Shown here piece after piece: positions 9,451-18,503 of a DNA stretch of 64,000 bases (position 1 is the stretch's first letter; each line of letters starts with the position of its first letter). Both the position numbers and the translations under genes were made by a program. A model generated the notes under the pieces. It was not told the origin of the DNA. It saw only the letters and a list, made by a program, of their open reading frames with translations, and did no database searches. Source of the DNA: an uncultured Mycoplasmatota bacterium (GTDB lineage: Bacteria; Bacillota_I; Bacilli_A; RF39; UBA660); contig CAMJBC010000007.1 of the NCBI GenBank assembly GCA_946403755.1, positions 1-64,000 on the forward strand, written 5' to 3'.

Positions 9451-9756
9451 TTATCCTGGACAAGAACTACATGTTGCTATTAAATATACTATCCATGCAG
9501 CAAATACAAGTGTTATCATGGCAAATGTAAATACTCCTTTAGTAAATTTATTAGTTGGATATTTAACTTTAGAATATACTATTAATACCATTCCAACTAT
9601 ATATGATACTGGTAGTATGAAACTTGAAATATTTGATATATGAAAAAAACAAAAAAGTGGAATCACAAGTATAAATAATAATGCTAAACTTGATGTAATA
9701 GGTGCATCTTTTTCATCATCATATTTATTTTTAATTTTATTATTCTTATTTGCCAT
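9451..9756 (-). CDS. Small three-helix membrane protein, unknown function
   Basis: This 101-aa protein has a charged N-terminal stretch (KNNKIKNKYDDEKD) and then about three hydrophobic helices, ending in CSSCPG. I do not recognise the family. AGGAGA precedes the ATG, and a minus-strand TATAAT (complement of 9781-9786) gives a promoter with a short leader. The C-terminal Cys-x-x-Cys near the membrane face is its only notable motif. Confidence 0.6.
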   Translation of the reverse strand: MANKNNKIKNKYDDEKDAPITSSLALLFILVIPLFCFFHISNISSFILPVSYIVGMVLIVYSKVKYPTNKFTKGVFTFAMITLVFAAWIVYLIATCSSCPG

Positions 9757-9849
9757 ATAATTCTCCTATTTTGTATGGTAATTATAACATATTTTTTATA
9801 TTATATACTAGATTTTATAAAAAAAATGTGTTAACATTAATTGTAATTG

Positions 9850-10040
9850 ATTGTGAAGGAAAGAAAGAAATATGGATTTCTTAGAGAGTTTACGTGTGGT
9901 GAAAGTAAATAATGAAGTATTTCCCGAATGGTTCTGGAGTCAAAACGTATGTCTGCGTTAAAGATTTAAGTGCATGTAAGTCATGAATTAAGGTGGTACC
10001 GCGGAATATTTCGTCCTTAATTTATGACTTTTTATTTTTT
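9850..10040 (+). promoter_or_regulatory. T-box riboswitch controlling metG
   Basis: The T-box core AAGGTGGTACCGCGG is at 9990-10004. Upstream are a GA-rich Stem I segment (AGAGAG at about 9882) and a GGTGAAAGT element. A probable methionine specifier is ATG 9928-9930 within CCGAATGGTTCTGGAGT; this choice is inference. The terminator form is explicit: 9979-9993 pairs with 10015-10029 (one G-U) and is followed by a T run. The T-box overlaps the terminator's 5' arm, the standard antiterminator competition. Uncharged tRNA-Met would favour read-through into metG. Confidence 0.92.
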
Positions 10041-10056
10041 TAAGGAGGGAATAAAA

Positions 10057-11598
10057 ATGGAAAATAAAAAGTTTTATATTACAACACCAATTTATTATCC
10101 AAGTGCAGAATTTCATATAGGACACTGTTATACTACTGTTATTGCTGATGCATTAGCCAGATATAAAAGATTAGCTGGATATGATGTATTTTTTCAAACT
10201 GGAACAGATGAACATGGGCAAAAGATAGAAAAGAAAGCAGAAGAAGCAGGTGTAACACCAATTGAGTATATTAATCCTATTGTTGATAATGCTAAAGATT
10301 TATGGAAAAGTTTACAAATAAGCTATGATTATTTTATCAGAACTACTGATGAACAACATGTAAAGGCTATACAAAAGATTTTCAAGAAAATGTATGATAA
10401 AGGAGATATTTACAAAGGAGAATACAAAGGACTTTACTGTACACCTTGTGAATCATTCTGGACTGAATCTCAGTTAGACGAAGATGGAAGATGTCCTGAT
10501 TGCCATAGAGAAGTAAAAGAAGTATCTGAAGAAGCTTATTTCTTTAAGTTGTCTGCATATCAAGATAAATTGGTTAAATTCTATGATGAACATCCTGGCT
10601 TCATATTACCATTAACACGTAAGAATGAAATGTTAAATAATTTTATTAATCCAGGATTAGAAGATTTATGTGTATCAAGAACATCATTTACATGGGGTGT
10701 ACCTGTAGACTTTGATCCAGGTCATGTTGTATATGTTTGGGTTGATGCATTATCTAACTATATTACTTCACTTGGATATCCAGATGAAAATGCTGAATTA
10801 TTTAAAAAATATTGGCCAGCTGATTTACACCTAGTAGGTAAAGAAATAGTAAGATTTCATACTATTATATGGCCATGCATGTTAATGAGTCTTGGACTTG
10901 AACTTCCAAAACAAGTATTTGGTCATGGATGGTTAATAATTGATGGTGGTAAGATTTCTAAATCACTTGGTAATTATAAAGATCCAAGAGATTATATAAA
11001 CACATATGGTGTTGATGCTGTTAGATATTTCTTATTAAGAGAAGTTCCTTTTGGAAATGATGGTTCATTCTCAGAAGAAGCATTAATAACAAGAACTAAT
11101 GCTGATTTGGTTAATACTTTAGGTAATTTAGTTAATAGAACTATTGCGATGAGCAAAAAGTACTTTGATTCTAAAGTAGAAAATCCTAAAGTTAATGAAT
11201 CAGTTGATGATAGTATTATTAGTTATGCTAAAATGTTACCAAGTTTAGTTGATAATAAAATGAACGCATTAAAAGCTAATGAAGCTTTAGAAGATATATT
11301 TGAATTATTAAAGAGAAGTAATAAATATATTGATGATACTACTCCATGGATTCTTGCTAAAGATGAAGCTAATAATGATAGATTAAAAACTGTTTTATAT
11401 AATTTACTTGAAAGTATTAGAATTAGCGCTATCTTATTAAGAGCTTTTATTCCTAGTACTAGTGATAGAATATTTAAAATGCTAAATACTAAAAATATTG
11501 AATTTGATACATTAGAATTTGGTAATTTAGAAACAAATATTACATTAAACGAATCAGAAATATTATTTAATAGAATTGAAGTTAAAGAAGAAAAATAG
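10057..11598 (+). CDS. metG: Methionyl-tRNA synthetase
   Basis: The start is ATG 10057, placed by AAGGAGGGA at 10042-10050. An in-frame ATG at 10024 lies inside the riboswitch terminator and is rejected. The product is 513 aa. HIGH is in SAEFHIGHCYTT, the KMSKS equivalent is GKISKSLGN, and the CP insertion has a four-Cys zinc knuckle (CTPC and CPDC). It is the short form without the C-terminal EMAP tRNA-binding domain found in many bacterial MetRS. The enzyme charges tRNA-Met and is regulated by the T-box upstream. The stop codon lies in a terminator stem shared with the convergent gene. Confidence 0.97.
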   Translation: MENKKFYITTPIYYPSAEFHIGHCYTTVIADALARYKRLAGYDVFFQTGTDEHGQKIEKKAEEAGVTPIEYINPIVDNAKDLWKSLQISYDYFIRTTDEQHVKAIQKIFKKMYDKGDIYKGEYKGLYCTPCESFWTESQLDEDGRCPDCHREVKEVSEEAYFFKLSAYQDKLVKFYDEHPGFILPLTRKNEMLNNFINPGLEDLCVSRTSFTWGVPVDFDPGHVVYVWVDALSNYITSLGYPDENAELFKKYWPADLHLVGKEIVRFHTIIWPCMLMSLGLELPKQVFGHGWLIIDGGKISKSLGNYKDPRDYINTYGVDAVRYFLLREVPFGNDGSFSEEALITRTNADLVNTLGNLVNRTIAMSKKYFDSKVENPKVNESVDDSIISYAKMLPSLVDNKMNALKANEALEDIFELLKRSNKYIDDTTPWILAKDEANNDRLKTVLYNLLESIRISAILLRAFIPSTSDRIFKMLNTKNIEFDTLEFGNLETNITLNESEILFNRIEVKEEK

Positions 11599-11621
11599 TG
11601 AACATTTAGTTCACTATTTTT
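11591..11621. terminator. Bidirectional terminator of metG and the transglutaminase-like gene
   Basis: A perfect 13-bp stem (11591-11603 with 11609-11621) encloses a 5-nt loop. The metG TAG (11596-11598) is in the left arm. The minus-strand stop (11606-11608) falls at the loop. Confidence 0.85.
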
Positions 11622-12541
11622 AATTCATCATTACTATATAAATTATTTTTTTCAAGTTTAGGATACCAGTTTTCATTTGATAAAATATATCCATCAAATT
11701 TATCTTGTTTTAAACCATCATAATACATATAATGATTTTCTTTTATACAAGCTGCTACTGTTGAATCAAAGTAATAATATTTACCATCTACTTCAACAAT
11801 ATTCCACATATGAGAACCAGTTGTTGATCCTCTAACTATATATGAATTAATTCCTAATCTTTGGAATATTACTTGAGCTGTTTTAGCAAAACCAGCACAT
11901 ACAGCATTATGATTTACAAATACATTATATATTGTTTGATTTTTACTATCTCCAGTAAATATAGTATCATATGTAGCATTTTGTCCTATCCAATTATATA
12001 CATATTTAATTTTTTCTTTATCAGACATACCTTCAGTCTCTTTAACAATTTGATTTATTTTATAATTAATAATCATTTCACCGATATCATCCATAAAAGG
12101 TAATTTAAATGATTTTCTAATTCTAAATGTTAAGATTCCTGTATCAAATTTATACTGAGCATCCCAACTTGCAAATGATAGTAGTTCTGGATGATCAATC
12201 CATATAGCATTAACTGCAGAACTCATTAGAGAATAACATTCTTGATAATCTTTGCAACCATATTCTTCTGGAGTTTGTTGAGTAACTCTTTTTCCTCTTT
12301 TAATTCTGTCCATCATGAAATCATACATAGCTTTTTCTTTATCGTTTAAGTAATTGTTATATATTCTTCCATCAGACATATAAATACTATTAACATATTG
12401 ATGATCATCTTTATCGACATTAGGATTTTTATTTAATATTTTTTGCCCTAGAAAGAAAAGGCCAACCACTATTAAAACAAAGCATACAAACTTTCTTCTA
12501 TCATATAAATTATTGTAAATAGATTTAATAAGTGGAATCAT
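11606..12541 (-). CDS. Membrane-anchored transglutaminase-like cysteine protein
   Basis: This 311-aa protein has one N-terminal transmembrane helix (about 17-33) and an extracytoplasmic transglutaminase-like core. The catalytic Cys is in NAVCAGFAKTAQ, the His in GSHMWNIVEV and the Asp in YYYFDST, in the family order C-H-D. Bacterial members act as peptidases or amide-forming enzymes at the cell surface, and the substrate cannot be told from sequence. A minus-strand extended -10 (TGC then TATAAT, complement of 12557-12565) and GGTGAT support the start. It is divergent from the DUF6273-like gene. Confidence 0.85.
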   Translation of the reverse strand: MIPLIKSIYNNLYDRRKFVCFVLIVVGLFFLGQKILNKNPNVDKDDHQYVNSIYMSDGRIYNNYLNDKEKAMYDFMMDRIKRGKRVTQQTPEEYGCKDYQECYSLMSSAVNAIWIDHPELLSFASWDAQYKFDTGILTFRIRKSFKLPFMDDIGEMIINYKINQIVKETEGMSDKEKIKYVYNWIGQNATYDTIFTGDSKNQTIYNVFVNHNAVCAGFAKTAQVIFQRLGINSYIVRGSTTGSHMWNIVEVDGKYYYFDSTVAACIKENHYMYYDGLKQDKFDGYILSNENWYPKLEKNNLYSNDELKIVN

Positions 12542-12596
12542 ATTATCACCAATATGATTATAGCATATTTATCTTTTATTTTTAATTGTTTTATTT

Positions 12597-12609
12597 TATA
12601 ATAATTGTT
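12597..12609 (+). promoter_or_regulatory. -10 element of a leaderless promoter
   Basis: TATAAT at 12597-12602 is followed by exactly 7 nt and then ATG 12610. No Shine-Dalgarno sequence is present. The spacing is the same as at 4057 and 15814. Confidence 0.55.
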
Positions 12610-13797
12610 ATGAAAAATGTGAGTAAATATATAATTGTTTTTGTTATTTTTGTATTAATAATGTCAGGTATATTAATATATTTTTCATATAGAAGAGAAA
12701 GAATAGATTTAACTAATGATGGTAAACAACTACTAAATCAAGTTAAAGAATATCAAAGTGGTAATTATACTTTAAAAGAAGGTATGATTTATTCAAGTAC
12801 TGGTTCTTTAATGAATGATAAATATCTTTTTGGTGGTAATGGAAGTATTAATATAGATAAATATGGAAATATTAGTTTTGACATTAGTTATAAAAATCAT
12901 CATATTTGTAAAACTAAATTAGGGAATGTGTCAGTTTCTAATAAATGTTCCAATAAAGAATTAAAATTAGAAATGGTTAAAAATAATGATACTATATCTT
13001 TTATATCTAATTATGAAAATTTATCATATAAAATATCCAAAAAAGATGATTTTTATGGAGAATGGATAAAAAGTAAAGATAAAAATATAGTTATATCTTC
13101 ATATAGTACAGGTGATAATTATATTTGGTTTAAAGATAATGATGGAATATTGAGTAATGTATATACATTTAATGTTGATTGTTTAAATGTACGTGGAGAA
13201 GAGTATGATAAAAATACATTTTATTGCCTTGGATCTAAAGTTAAATTAGATAATAAAGAATGGTTAGTTTTAGAAAGCAAATCTAATCAAACAACATTAA
13301 TGTTAGCAGATAGTTTATTAGATAGATATGCTATGTGTGATAAAGATACTAGTGATTTTTGTTATTATAAAAAAGATATATCTAGTCCATATACATGGGA
13401 AAATTCTATAGTTAATTATTATTTAAATAATACATTTATTAATGAATTATCGGATGATACTAAAAGTTCTCTAGTAGAAAGAAAAATATGTAATGATTAT
13501 GGGGATTCTGGATGCAATAATAGTGGTTGTGGTGGATATCTTGAAGAAGATATTAATAGAAAAGGATATCCTTGTGAAAAATATGTTACTTCTAAAATAA
13601 GAATTATTACATATGAAGAATATAATGAAGTATATAATAATTTAGAAAATTTAAAAGATTTTGATGGTAATTATTGGGTATTAAATGGTTATAATAAAAA
13701 TTATGCTTCAACAGTTGAAAAAGAAGGAAATATATTTATTTTAGAAAATCCAACTTCTAAAAAAGATGTAAGACCAGTTTTAACTATTTCAAAATAG
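12610..13797 (+). CDS. Membrane-anchored protein with C-terminal DUF6273-like domain
   Basis: From ATG 12610 the product is 395 aa. A transmembrane helix (about 7-24) is followed by a roughly 170-residue beta-rich extracellular region and a C-terminal domain (about 195-395). That domain has a WENSIVNYYLNNTF-type helix, a Cys-rich insertion (CNDYGDSGCNNSGCGG) and the ending DVRPVLTIS. These are hallmarks of DUF6273, a family common in Firmicute surface proteins and often joined to Ig-like repeats. The function is unknown. The mRNA appears leaderless. The next gene follows after 54 bp with its own promoter. Confidence 0.7.
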   Translation: MKNVSKYIIVFVIFVLIMSGILIYFSYRRERIDLTNDGKQLLNQVKEYQSGNYTLKEGMIYSSTGSLMNDKYLFGGNGSINIDKYGNISFDISYKNHHICKTKLGNVSVSNKCSNKELKLEMVKNNDTISFISNYENLSYKISKKDDFYGEWIKSKDKNIVISSYSTGDNYIWFKDNDGILSNVYTFNVDCLNVRGEEYDKNTFYCLGSKVKLDNKEWLVLESKSNQTTLMLADSLLDRYAMCDKDTSDFCYYKKDISSPYTWENSIVNYYLNNTFINELSDDTKSSLVERKICNDYGDSGCNNSGCGGYLEEDINRKGYPCEKYVTSKIRIITYEEYNEVYNNLENLKDFDGNYWVLNGYNKNYASTVEKEGNIFILENPTSKKDVRPVLTISK

Positions 13798-13805
13798 CAA
13801 AATAC

Positions 13806-13834
13806 TTGAATTTTATTAGTAAAATTGATATTAT
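13806..13834 (+). promoter_or_regulatory. Promoter of the TasA-like gene
   Basis: TTGAAT at 13806-13811 and TATTAT at 13829-13834 have a 17-bp spacer. AGGTGAAT follows at 13841 as ribosome binding site for ATG 13852. Confidence 0.6.
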
Positions 13835-13851
13835 TAGTATAGGTGAATAAT

Positions 13852-14418
13852 ATGGAAGAAGCTAAAGGACAAACTATATTTTTATCAGTTATAGCAATAG
13901 CAACACTACTAGTTGCAATTGTAGGAGCTACTTTTGCTTGGTTTAATATTTCTTTAACAGGAAATGAAGAAACTAAGAATATAGTTATTACAACAGCATC
14001 ATTAAGTTCAATTACCTTTGAAGATGGAGCTGAAATAGATGCTACTAATATTTTTCCAGGAACAGATAAAGTTAAAACATTTACAATAGCTCAAACTGAT
14101 CCATCAGCAACTGAAACAATTAATTATAATATTAAATTAAATGTTATTAAAAATACTTTATCACCAAATGCAAATGGTGCATTTGTAAATAGTATTAAAG
14201 GTGAAGGAAATACTAATGGTGGTAAACTTGTTGAATTAAATGAAGCAGTTGTTCCAGAAGAAAGTAGTGTTCTTGGTACTGGTTCTTTAGTTGGATATGA
14301 AACACATACATATACTTACACATTATCACTTAAAAACCTTGATGAAGATCAAAGTTCAGTATTAGGAAAAGAATTTAGTGGTTATATTTCTGCTAACTTA
14401 GTAAGTATTGAAAAATAA
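13852..14418 (+). CDS. TasA/camelysin-like secreted protein with SipW-type signal peptide
   Basis: The start is ATG 13852 after AGGTGA; an upstream in-frame GTG at 13843 overlaps the ribosome binding site and is rejected. The product is 188 aa. The signal segment is ILSVIAIATLLVAIVGATFAWF-like (seen as SVIAIATLLVAIVGATFAWF), the form processed by SipW-type signal peptidases. A beta-rich mature domain of about 160 residues with no Cys follows. Relatives include TasA, the biofilm fibre protein, and camelysin. A SipW-like peptidase is encoded two genes downstream, which supports the substrate relationship. Whether it forms fibres here is inference. Confidence 0.78.
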   Translation: MEEAKGQTIFLSVIAIATLLVAIVGATFAWFNISLTGNEETKNIVITTASLSSITFEDGAEIDATNIFPGTDKVKTFTIAQTDPSATETINYNIKLNVIKNTLSPNANGAFVNSIKGEGNTNGGKLVELNEAVVPEESSVLGTGSLVGYETHTYTYTLSLKNLDEDQSSVLGKEFSGYISANLVSIEK

Positions 14419-14427
14419 TGTAAATTT

Positions 14428-14452
14428 AAAGTGAAGAAATTCACTTTTTTTT
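14428..14452 (+). terminator. Terminator after the TasA-like gene
   Basis: An 8-bp stem (14428-14435 with 14440-14447) has a GAAA tetraloop and a following T run. Confidence 0.75.
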
Positions 14453-14461
14453 TGACCTTTA

Positions 14462-14490
14462 TTGTAAATAAAATATAAATTTGCTATGAT
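14462..14490 (+). promoter_or_regulatory. Promoter of the second SipW-associated gene
   Basis: TTGTAA at 14462-14467 and TATGAT at 14485-14490 are 17 bp apart. TGC just before the -10 makes an extended -10. Confidence 0.55.
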
Positions 14491-14513
14491 AATTATGATA
14501 TGGAGGTCTACAT

Positions 14514-15056
14514 ATGAATAAGAAATTTCATGTTATTATGTATATTATTATTCTAATAGTTGTATTAGCTATGTTTAGTGGAACTGCATATGCATATTAT
14601 AAAAAAGTAATAGTTAAAGATGAGGCTAATGTAACAATAAAAACTATTAATTTATTGGTTGAATATGATAAAGGAAGTAAAATCAATCTTAATGATTTTA
14701 AATATGATGAAGAATACTCTCATTCTTTTTCTATTAATAATGATAGTGTAGATGAAATAGGTAAATATAAATTACAATTTGAAATAATAACACCATTTAA
14801 TAAAGCAATAGATGATAACTTCATCTATAATTTAGAATGTACTACAGAAAGTGCAGATAATATAAACAAATTAATTAAAATAGAAGATACACCAGTACCA
14901 GTATCTAATAAAGAAATAGGTAGTGGGGTTATTACACCAAATACAGTTCATAATTGTAAAGTTAATTTTAAAGTTAAAAATAATAATCAAGATAAAGAAT
15001 ATTTAAAAGACAAAATATTTGTTGCTAAAGTAAAAGTTCTTTCAAGTAATGAGTAG
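14514..15056 (+). CDS. Small secreted protein, likely SipW substrate
   Basis: This 180-aa protein has a hydrophobic signal segment (about 7-27) ending SGTAYAYYKK, similar to SipW-dependent signals. A roughly 150-residue, probably beta-sandwich domain with two Cys (in NLECTTE and VHNCKVN) follows. It resembles small TasA/camelysin-related proteins, but I cannot name a family with certainty. GGAGGT precedes the ATG. Its end is followed within about 10 bp by the SipW-like peptidase, so the two are likely co-transcribed and functionally linked. Confidence 0.6.
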   Translation: MNKKFHVIMYIIILIVVLAMFSGTAYAYYKKVIVKDEANVTIKTINLLVEYDKGSKINLNDFKYDEEYSHSFSINNDSVDEIGKYKLQFEIITPFNKAIDDNFIYNLECTTESADNINKLIKIEDTPVPVSNKEIGSGVITPNTVHNCKVNFKVKNNNQDKEYLKDKIFVAKVKVLSSNE

Positions 15057-15066
15057 GGGGATTACA

Positions 15067-15783
15067 ATGGAAGAGGAAAAAAGTATAAAAATAAGAAAAA
15101 CTATTAAAAAGGTAACAAATATTATTTCATATGCATTTATTACTATATTAATGATAATAGCTGCATTTTTAATACTATATGTTATATGTGGACAAATTGC
15201 TAAAAAGAGAAATGAAAATCCACCATTTGCACTATATACAATAATTAGTCCAAGTATGGAACCAAATATTAAAGTATTTGATGTTGTTTTTGTTAAAAAA
15301 ACAAATGTTAAGAAATTAAAAGAGGGGGATATAATAACTTTCTATTCAACAAATACTTTCTTTGGTAATACACCAATTACTCATAGGATTGTTGAAATAT
15401 TACAATTACCTGATGTAGAAATAGCATTTAGAGTAAAAGGAGATGCTAATAGTGTACCTGATGAAGAAAAAGTTATACCTAGTAATATTATAGGAAAAGT
15501 TATGTTTAAAGTTCCTAAACTAGGTAAAATGCAATATTATTTAGCATCTAAAAAAGGATGGATAATAGCTATACTAGTACCATCATTATTAATATTAGGA
15601 TATGATGTATTTAAGATAATAAGATTATTATTATTAAAAAGAAAGTTAAATAGTTATAACACTGAAAATAAAGAAACTATAGATCAAATAGAAAATGAAA
15701 GAAAACAAGAAATAATTAATAGTCAAATTAATAATAGTGTTATTCAAATAACTAATGATGAAAATAAAGAAGATTCTGAATAG
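15067..15783 (+). CDS. sipW: SipW-like signal peptidase I (ER/archaeal type)
   Basis: The start is ATG 15067 behind TAGGGGG; an earlier in-frame ATG at 15049 overlaps the previous stop and has no ribosome binding site. The 238-aa product has an N-terminal helix (about 20-42), the catalytic Ser in IISPSMEPN, His in TPITHRIVEI where typical bacterial enzymes have Lys, and the FRVKGDANSVPDEE box. A second helix lies at about 163-185, before a charged tail. Ser-His catalysis defines the ER-type SipW group, which matures TasA-like proteins. The two upstream secreted proteins are its probable substrates. Confidence 0.9.
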   Translation: MEEEKSIKIRKTIKKVTNIISYAFITILMIIAAFLILYVICGQIAKKRNENPPFALYTIISPSMEPNIKVFDVVFVKKTNVKKLKEGDIITFYSTNTFFGNTPITHRIVEILQLPDVEIAFRVKGDANSVPDEEKVIPSNIIGKVMFKVPKLGKMQYYLASKKGWIIAILVPSLLILGYDVFKIIRLLLLKRKLNSYNTENKETIDQIENERKQEIINSQINNSVIQITNDENKEDSE

Positions 15784-15795
15784 AATCTTCTTTGA
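15766..15795 (+). terminator. Terminator of the sipW operon, contains the stop codon
   Basis: A perfect 12-bp stem (15766-15777 with 15782-15793) has loop GAAT. The sipW TAG (15781-15783) is at the loop/right-arm junction, so the last codons form the left arm. Confidence 0.7.
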
Positions 15796-15813
15796 TTATT
15801 AAGTAAAATGTGT

Positions 15814-15826
15814 TATCATAAAGCAC
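15814..15826 (+). promoter_or_regulatory. -10 element of a leaderless promoter
   Basis: TATCAT at 15814-15819 follows a TGT extension and ends 7 nt before ATG 15827. No ribosome binding site is visible. Confidence 0.5.
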
Positions 15827-16321
15827 ATGACTAAAGATTTTAGACGAAGACTTTATGCATTAATATCTTCATACATCATATTAATAGGATGTTATCTTTC
15901 GTCATGGCATAAAAATGAAGTATCATATAATACTAGTTATGAATATCAAAGTGAAGATCCATATGCATATTTTAGAAATGGAAAAATATATATATGTGAT
16001 CAAGAAACAATAGATAGAATTAGAGATGATAGTACTCATGATTTATATGTAATAGATCAACGAGATAATAGAGATCCAAATATGAGAATATGTAATTCAT
16101 ATGAGGTAATTAATCCTGTTGATATGTATAAATTGTTAAAAATACTATTAAGATATGAAAGTGAGCATCCAAGTAGATGGAATAGAAGTTTAATAACCAT
16201 GATATTAGAATGGCTAGCTCATGATGCTAGTTATTATTGTGGTGTTGAAACTACTAGAACAGCAGAAGTAGATTTAAATAATGAGGATGAAAGCACATAT
16301 TCACTCTTATATAAAAAGTAA
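15827..16321 (+). CDS. Small putative lipoprotein or membrane-anchored protein, unknown
   Basis: This 164-aa protein has a basic N-terminus (MTKDFRRR), a hydrophobic stretch and a possible lipobox LIGC at about 19-22. The rest is polar, rich in charged residues and Tyr, with a few Cys (YICDQE, RICNSY, YYCGVE). I do not recognise the family. It appears to be translated from a leaderless mRNA and ends about 30 bp before pcrA. Confidence 0.5.
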   Translation: MTKDFRRRLYALISSYIILIGCYLSSWHKNEVSYNTSYEYQSEDPYAYFRNGKIYICDQETIDRIRDDSTHDLYVIDQRDNRDPNMRICNSYEVINPVDMYKLLKILLRYESEHPSRWNRSLITMILEWLAHDASYYCGVETTRTAEVDLNNEDESTYSLLYKK

Positions 16322-16352
16322 TTATATGTTAAAATATTACGGTGAGGTAAAT

Positions 16353-18434
16353 ATGACATTAAATGATAGACAATTAGAAGCAGTTAACCATAAAGAAGGA
16401 CCTTGTCTTGTTTTAGCAGGAGCAGGTTCTGGAAAAACAAGAGTATTAACAGAAAGAATTATTAAATTAATAGATGATGGTATTAGTCCATATAATATTT
16501 TGGCTATTACTTTTACAAATAAAGCTGCAAAAGAAATGAAGGAAAGAGTAGAAGCAAAGTTAGGTAGTTTATCTGACTCTATTTTTATTGGCACTTTTCA
16601 TTCTTTTGGACTTAGAATACTTAGAGAAAATTATAGAGAATGTGGTTACTCATCAAATATAACTATTTTAGATACAGATGATGCTAAATCATTAATTAAA
16701 AGAATTATTAAAGAGATGGATTTAGACCCAAGAGATTATGATATTAAACATATTATTAACAGAATAAGCTCATCTAAAAATGATGGAGTTACTCCTAGTG
16801 AATTTAAAAGATTATTTTTAAGAGAAGATGATCAAATAATAGGAGTAGTTTATGAAAAATATTTACAATTATTAAAGGAAAATAATTCTGTAGATTTTGA
16901 TGATTTATTATTAAAACCAGTCGAACTATTAAAACATAATCCTGAAGTATTAGATAAATATCAAGAAAGATTTCAATATATATTAGTAGATGAATATCAA
17001 GATACTAATAGTATTCAATATGAATTATGCAAATTATTAGCTAAAAAGTATAATAATATTTTTGTAGTAGGAGATGCTAATCAATCTATTTATTCATGGA
17101 GAAATGCTGATTATAGAAATATTCTTAATTTTGAAAAAGATTATAAAAATGCAAAAGTTATTTTATTAGAAGAAAATTATAGAAGTACTGGAACTATATT
17201 AGATGCAGCTAACTCTGTAATTAGACATAATACTGAAGGTAAAAAATTGAAATTATGGACTTCAGAAGATGATGGTGAAAAAGTAGACTATATTCGAGTA
17301 GAAGATGAATTAAAAGAAGCAGATTATGTTGTTAATAAAATAAAAGATATGGTTTCTCTTGGATATAGTTATGAAGATTTTGCAGTATTATATAGAACTA
17401 ATGCCCAAAGTAGAGTTGTTGAAGATGCATTTTTAAGAGAAAATATTCCATATAATATTATAGGTAGTTATTATTTCTATAGTAGAAAAGAAATAAAAGA
17501 TTTAATAGCTTATTTAAATGTAATATACAATCCTAGTGATTCAGTTAGTTTAGAAAGAATTATAAATGAACCTAAAAGAGGTATAGGAGCTAAAACTATT
17601 TCTAATTTATTAGAAGAATCAGCTATTAGCGGTATTCCTATGTTTGAAGTTATTAAAGAAGGAAAAGAATTAGTATTCAAAAATTTAATATTAGAATTAA
17701 TTGAAGATTCTAAACAAATGAGTTTATCTGAATTAATAGAAGATGTTCTTGTTAAAACTGGACTTAGATCATACTATGAAAATGAAAAAACTATTGAAAG
17801 TGATACTAAAGTAGAAAACTTAAATGAATTTAAGAGTATAGCTGTATCATTTGAAGAAAATGGTATATATGATTTACAAGCATTCTTAGAAAGTGTAATG
17901 CTTGTAAGTGATAGAGGACAATATAAAGATGATACTAATAAAGTAAATGTAATGACACTTCATTCAGCTAAAGGATTAGAATTTAAAGTAGTATTTATTT
18001 TAGGCTTAGAAGAGGGTATATTTCCGCATAATAGAAGTTTTGAAAGTTTAAGTGAATTAGAAGAAGAAAGAAGATTAATGTATGTAGGAATAACAAGAGC
18101 CAAGAAAAAATTATATTTATTAAGTGCTAGAAATAGAATGCTTTTTGGTAAAACTAGTTCTACAGTAGAAAGTAGATTTATTAAAGAAATAGATGATGAA
18201 TTTATTAATAAAGAAAATACTATATCTAAAGAAGTAGTTAAAGAACATAAAGTAATTGGAGATATGTATAATAGTTCTTCTGATGATTTAAAACCTGGTG
18301 ATAAAGTAACTCATTCAATATTTGGAGATGGTGTAGTAGTATCAATCAGTTCAGGATTAGCAACAATAGCATTTAGTTATAAAATTGGTATTAAAACTAT
18401 AGCAGCTAATCATAAATACTTAACTAAGAGATAA
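16353..18434 (+). CDS. pcrA: ATP-dependent DNA helicase PcrA/UvrD
   Basis: ATG 16353 follows GGTGAGG and matches the family N-terminus (LNDRQLEAVNHKEGP). Upstream in-frame codons from 16281 overlap the previous gene and are rejected. The 693-aa superfamily 1A helicase has Walker A AGAGSGKTR, Walker B DEYQDTN, motif III QSIYSWRNAD, TLHSAKGLEF and the VGITRAKK box. A C-terminal Tudor-like segment (GDKVTHSIFGDGVVVSI) is the PcrA element that binds RNA polymerase. It works in DNA repair, plasmid replication and resolution of transcription conflicts. Confidence 0.96.
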   Translation: MTLNDRQLEAVNHKEGPCLVLAGAGSGKTRVLTERIIKLIDDGISPYNILAITFTNKAAKEMKERVEAKLGSLSDSIFIGTFHSFGLRILRENYRECGYSSNITILDTDDAKSLIKRIIKEMDLDPRDYDIKHIINRISSSKNDGVTPSEFKRLFLREDDQIIGVVYEKYLQLLKENNSVDFDDLLLKPVELLKHNPEVLDKYQERFQYILVDEYQDTNSIQYELCKLLAKKYNNIFVVGDANQSIYSWRNADYRNILNFEKDYKNAKVILLEENYRSTGTILDAANSVIRHNTEGKKLKLWTSEDDGEKVDYIRVEDELKEADYVVNKIKDMVSLGYSYEDFAVLYRTNAQSRVVEDAFLRENIPYNIIGSYYFYSRKEIKDLIAYLNVIYNPSDSVSLERIINEPKRGIGAKTISNLLEESAISGIPMFEVIKEGKELVFKNLILELIEDSKQMSLSELIEDVLVKTGLRSYYENEKTIESDTKVENLNEFKSIAVSFEENGIYDLQAFLESVMLVSDRGQYKDDTNKVNVMTLHSAKGLEFKVVFILGLEEGIFPHNRSFESLSELEEERRLMYVGITRAKKKLYLLSARNRMLFGKTSSTVESRFIKEIDDEFINKENTISKEVVKEHKVIGDMYNSSSDDLKPGDKVTHSIFGDGVVVSISSGLATIAFSYKIGIKTIAANHKYLTKR

Positions 18435-18503
18435 TGCTTATTGTTAATAGTTTGTAAAAAATAAAAATTTTAGTTGCAATAATTTCAAATATTATTTATG
18501 ATA

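Noticed and set aside
10024-10056. Upstream ATG as the metG start
   Set aside because: It lies within the riboswitch terminator stem; the ATG at 10057 has AAGGAGGGA at the right distance and fits the family N-terminus.
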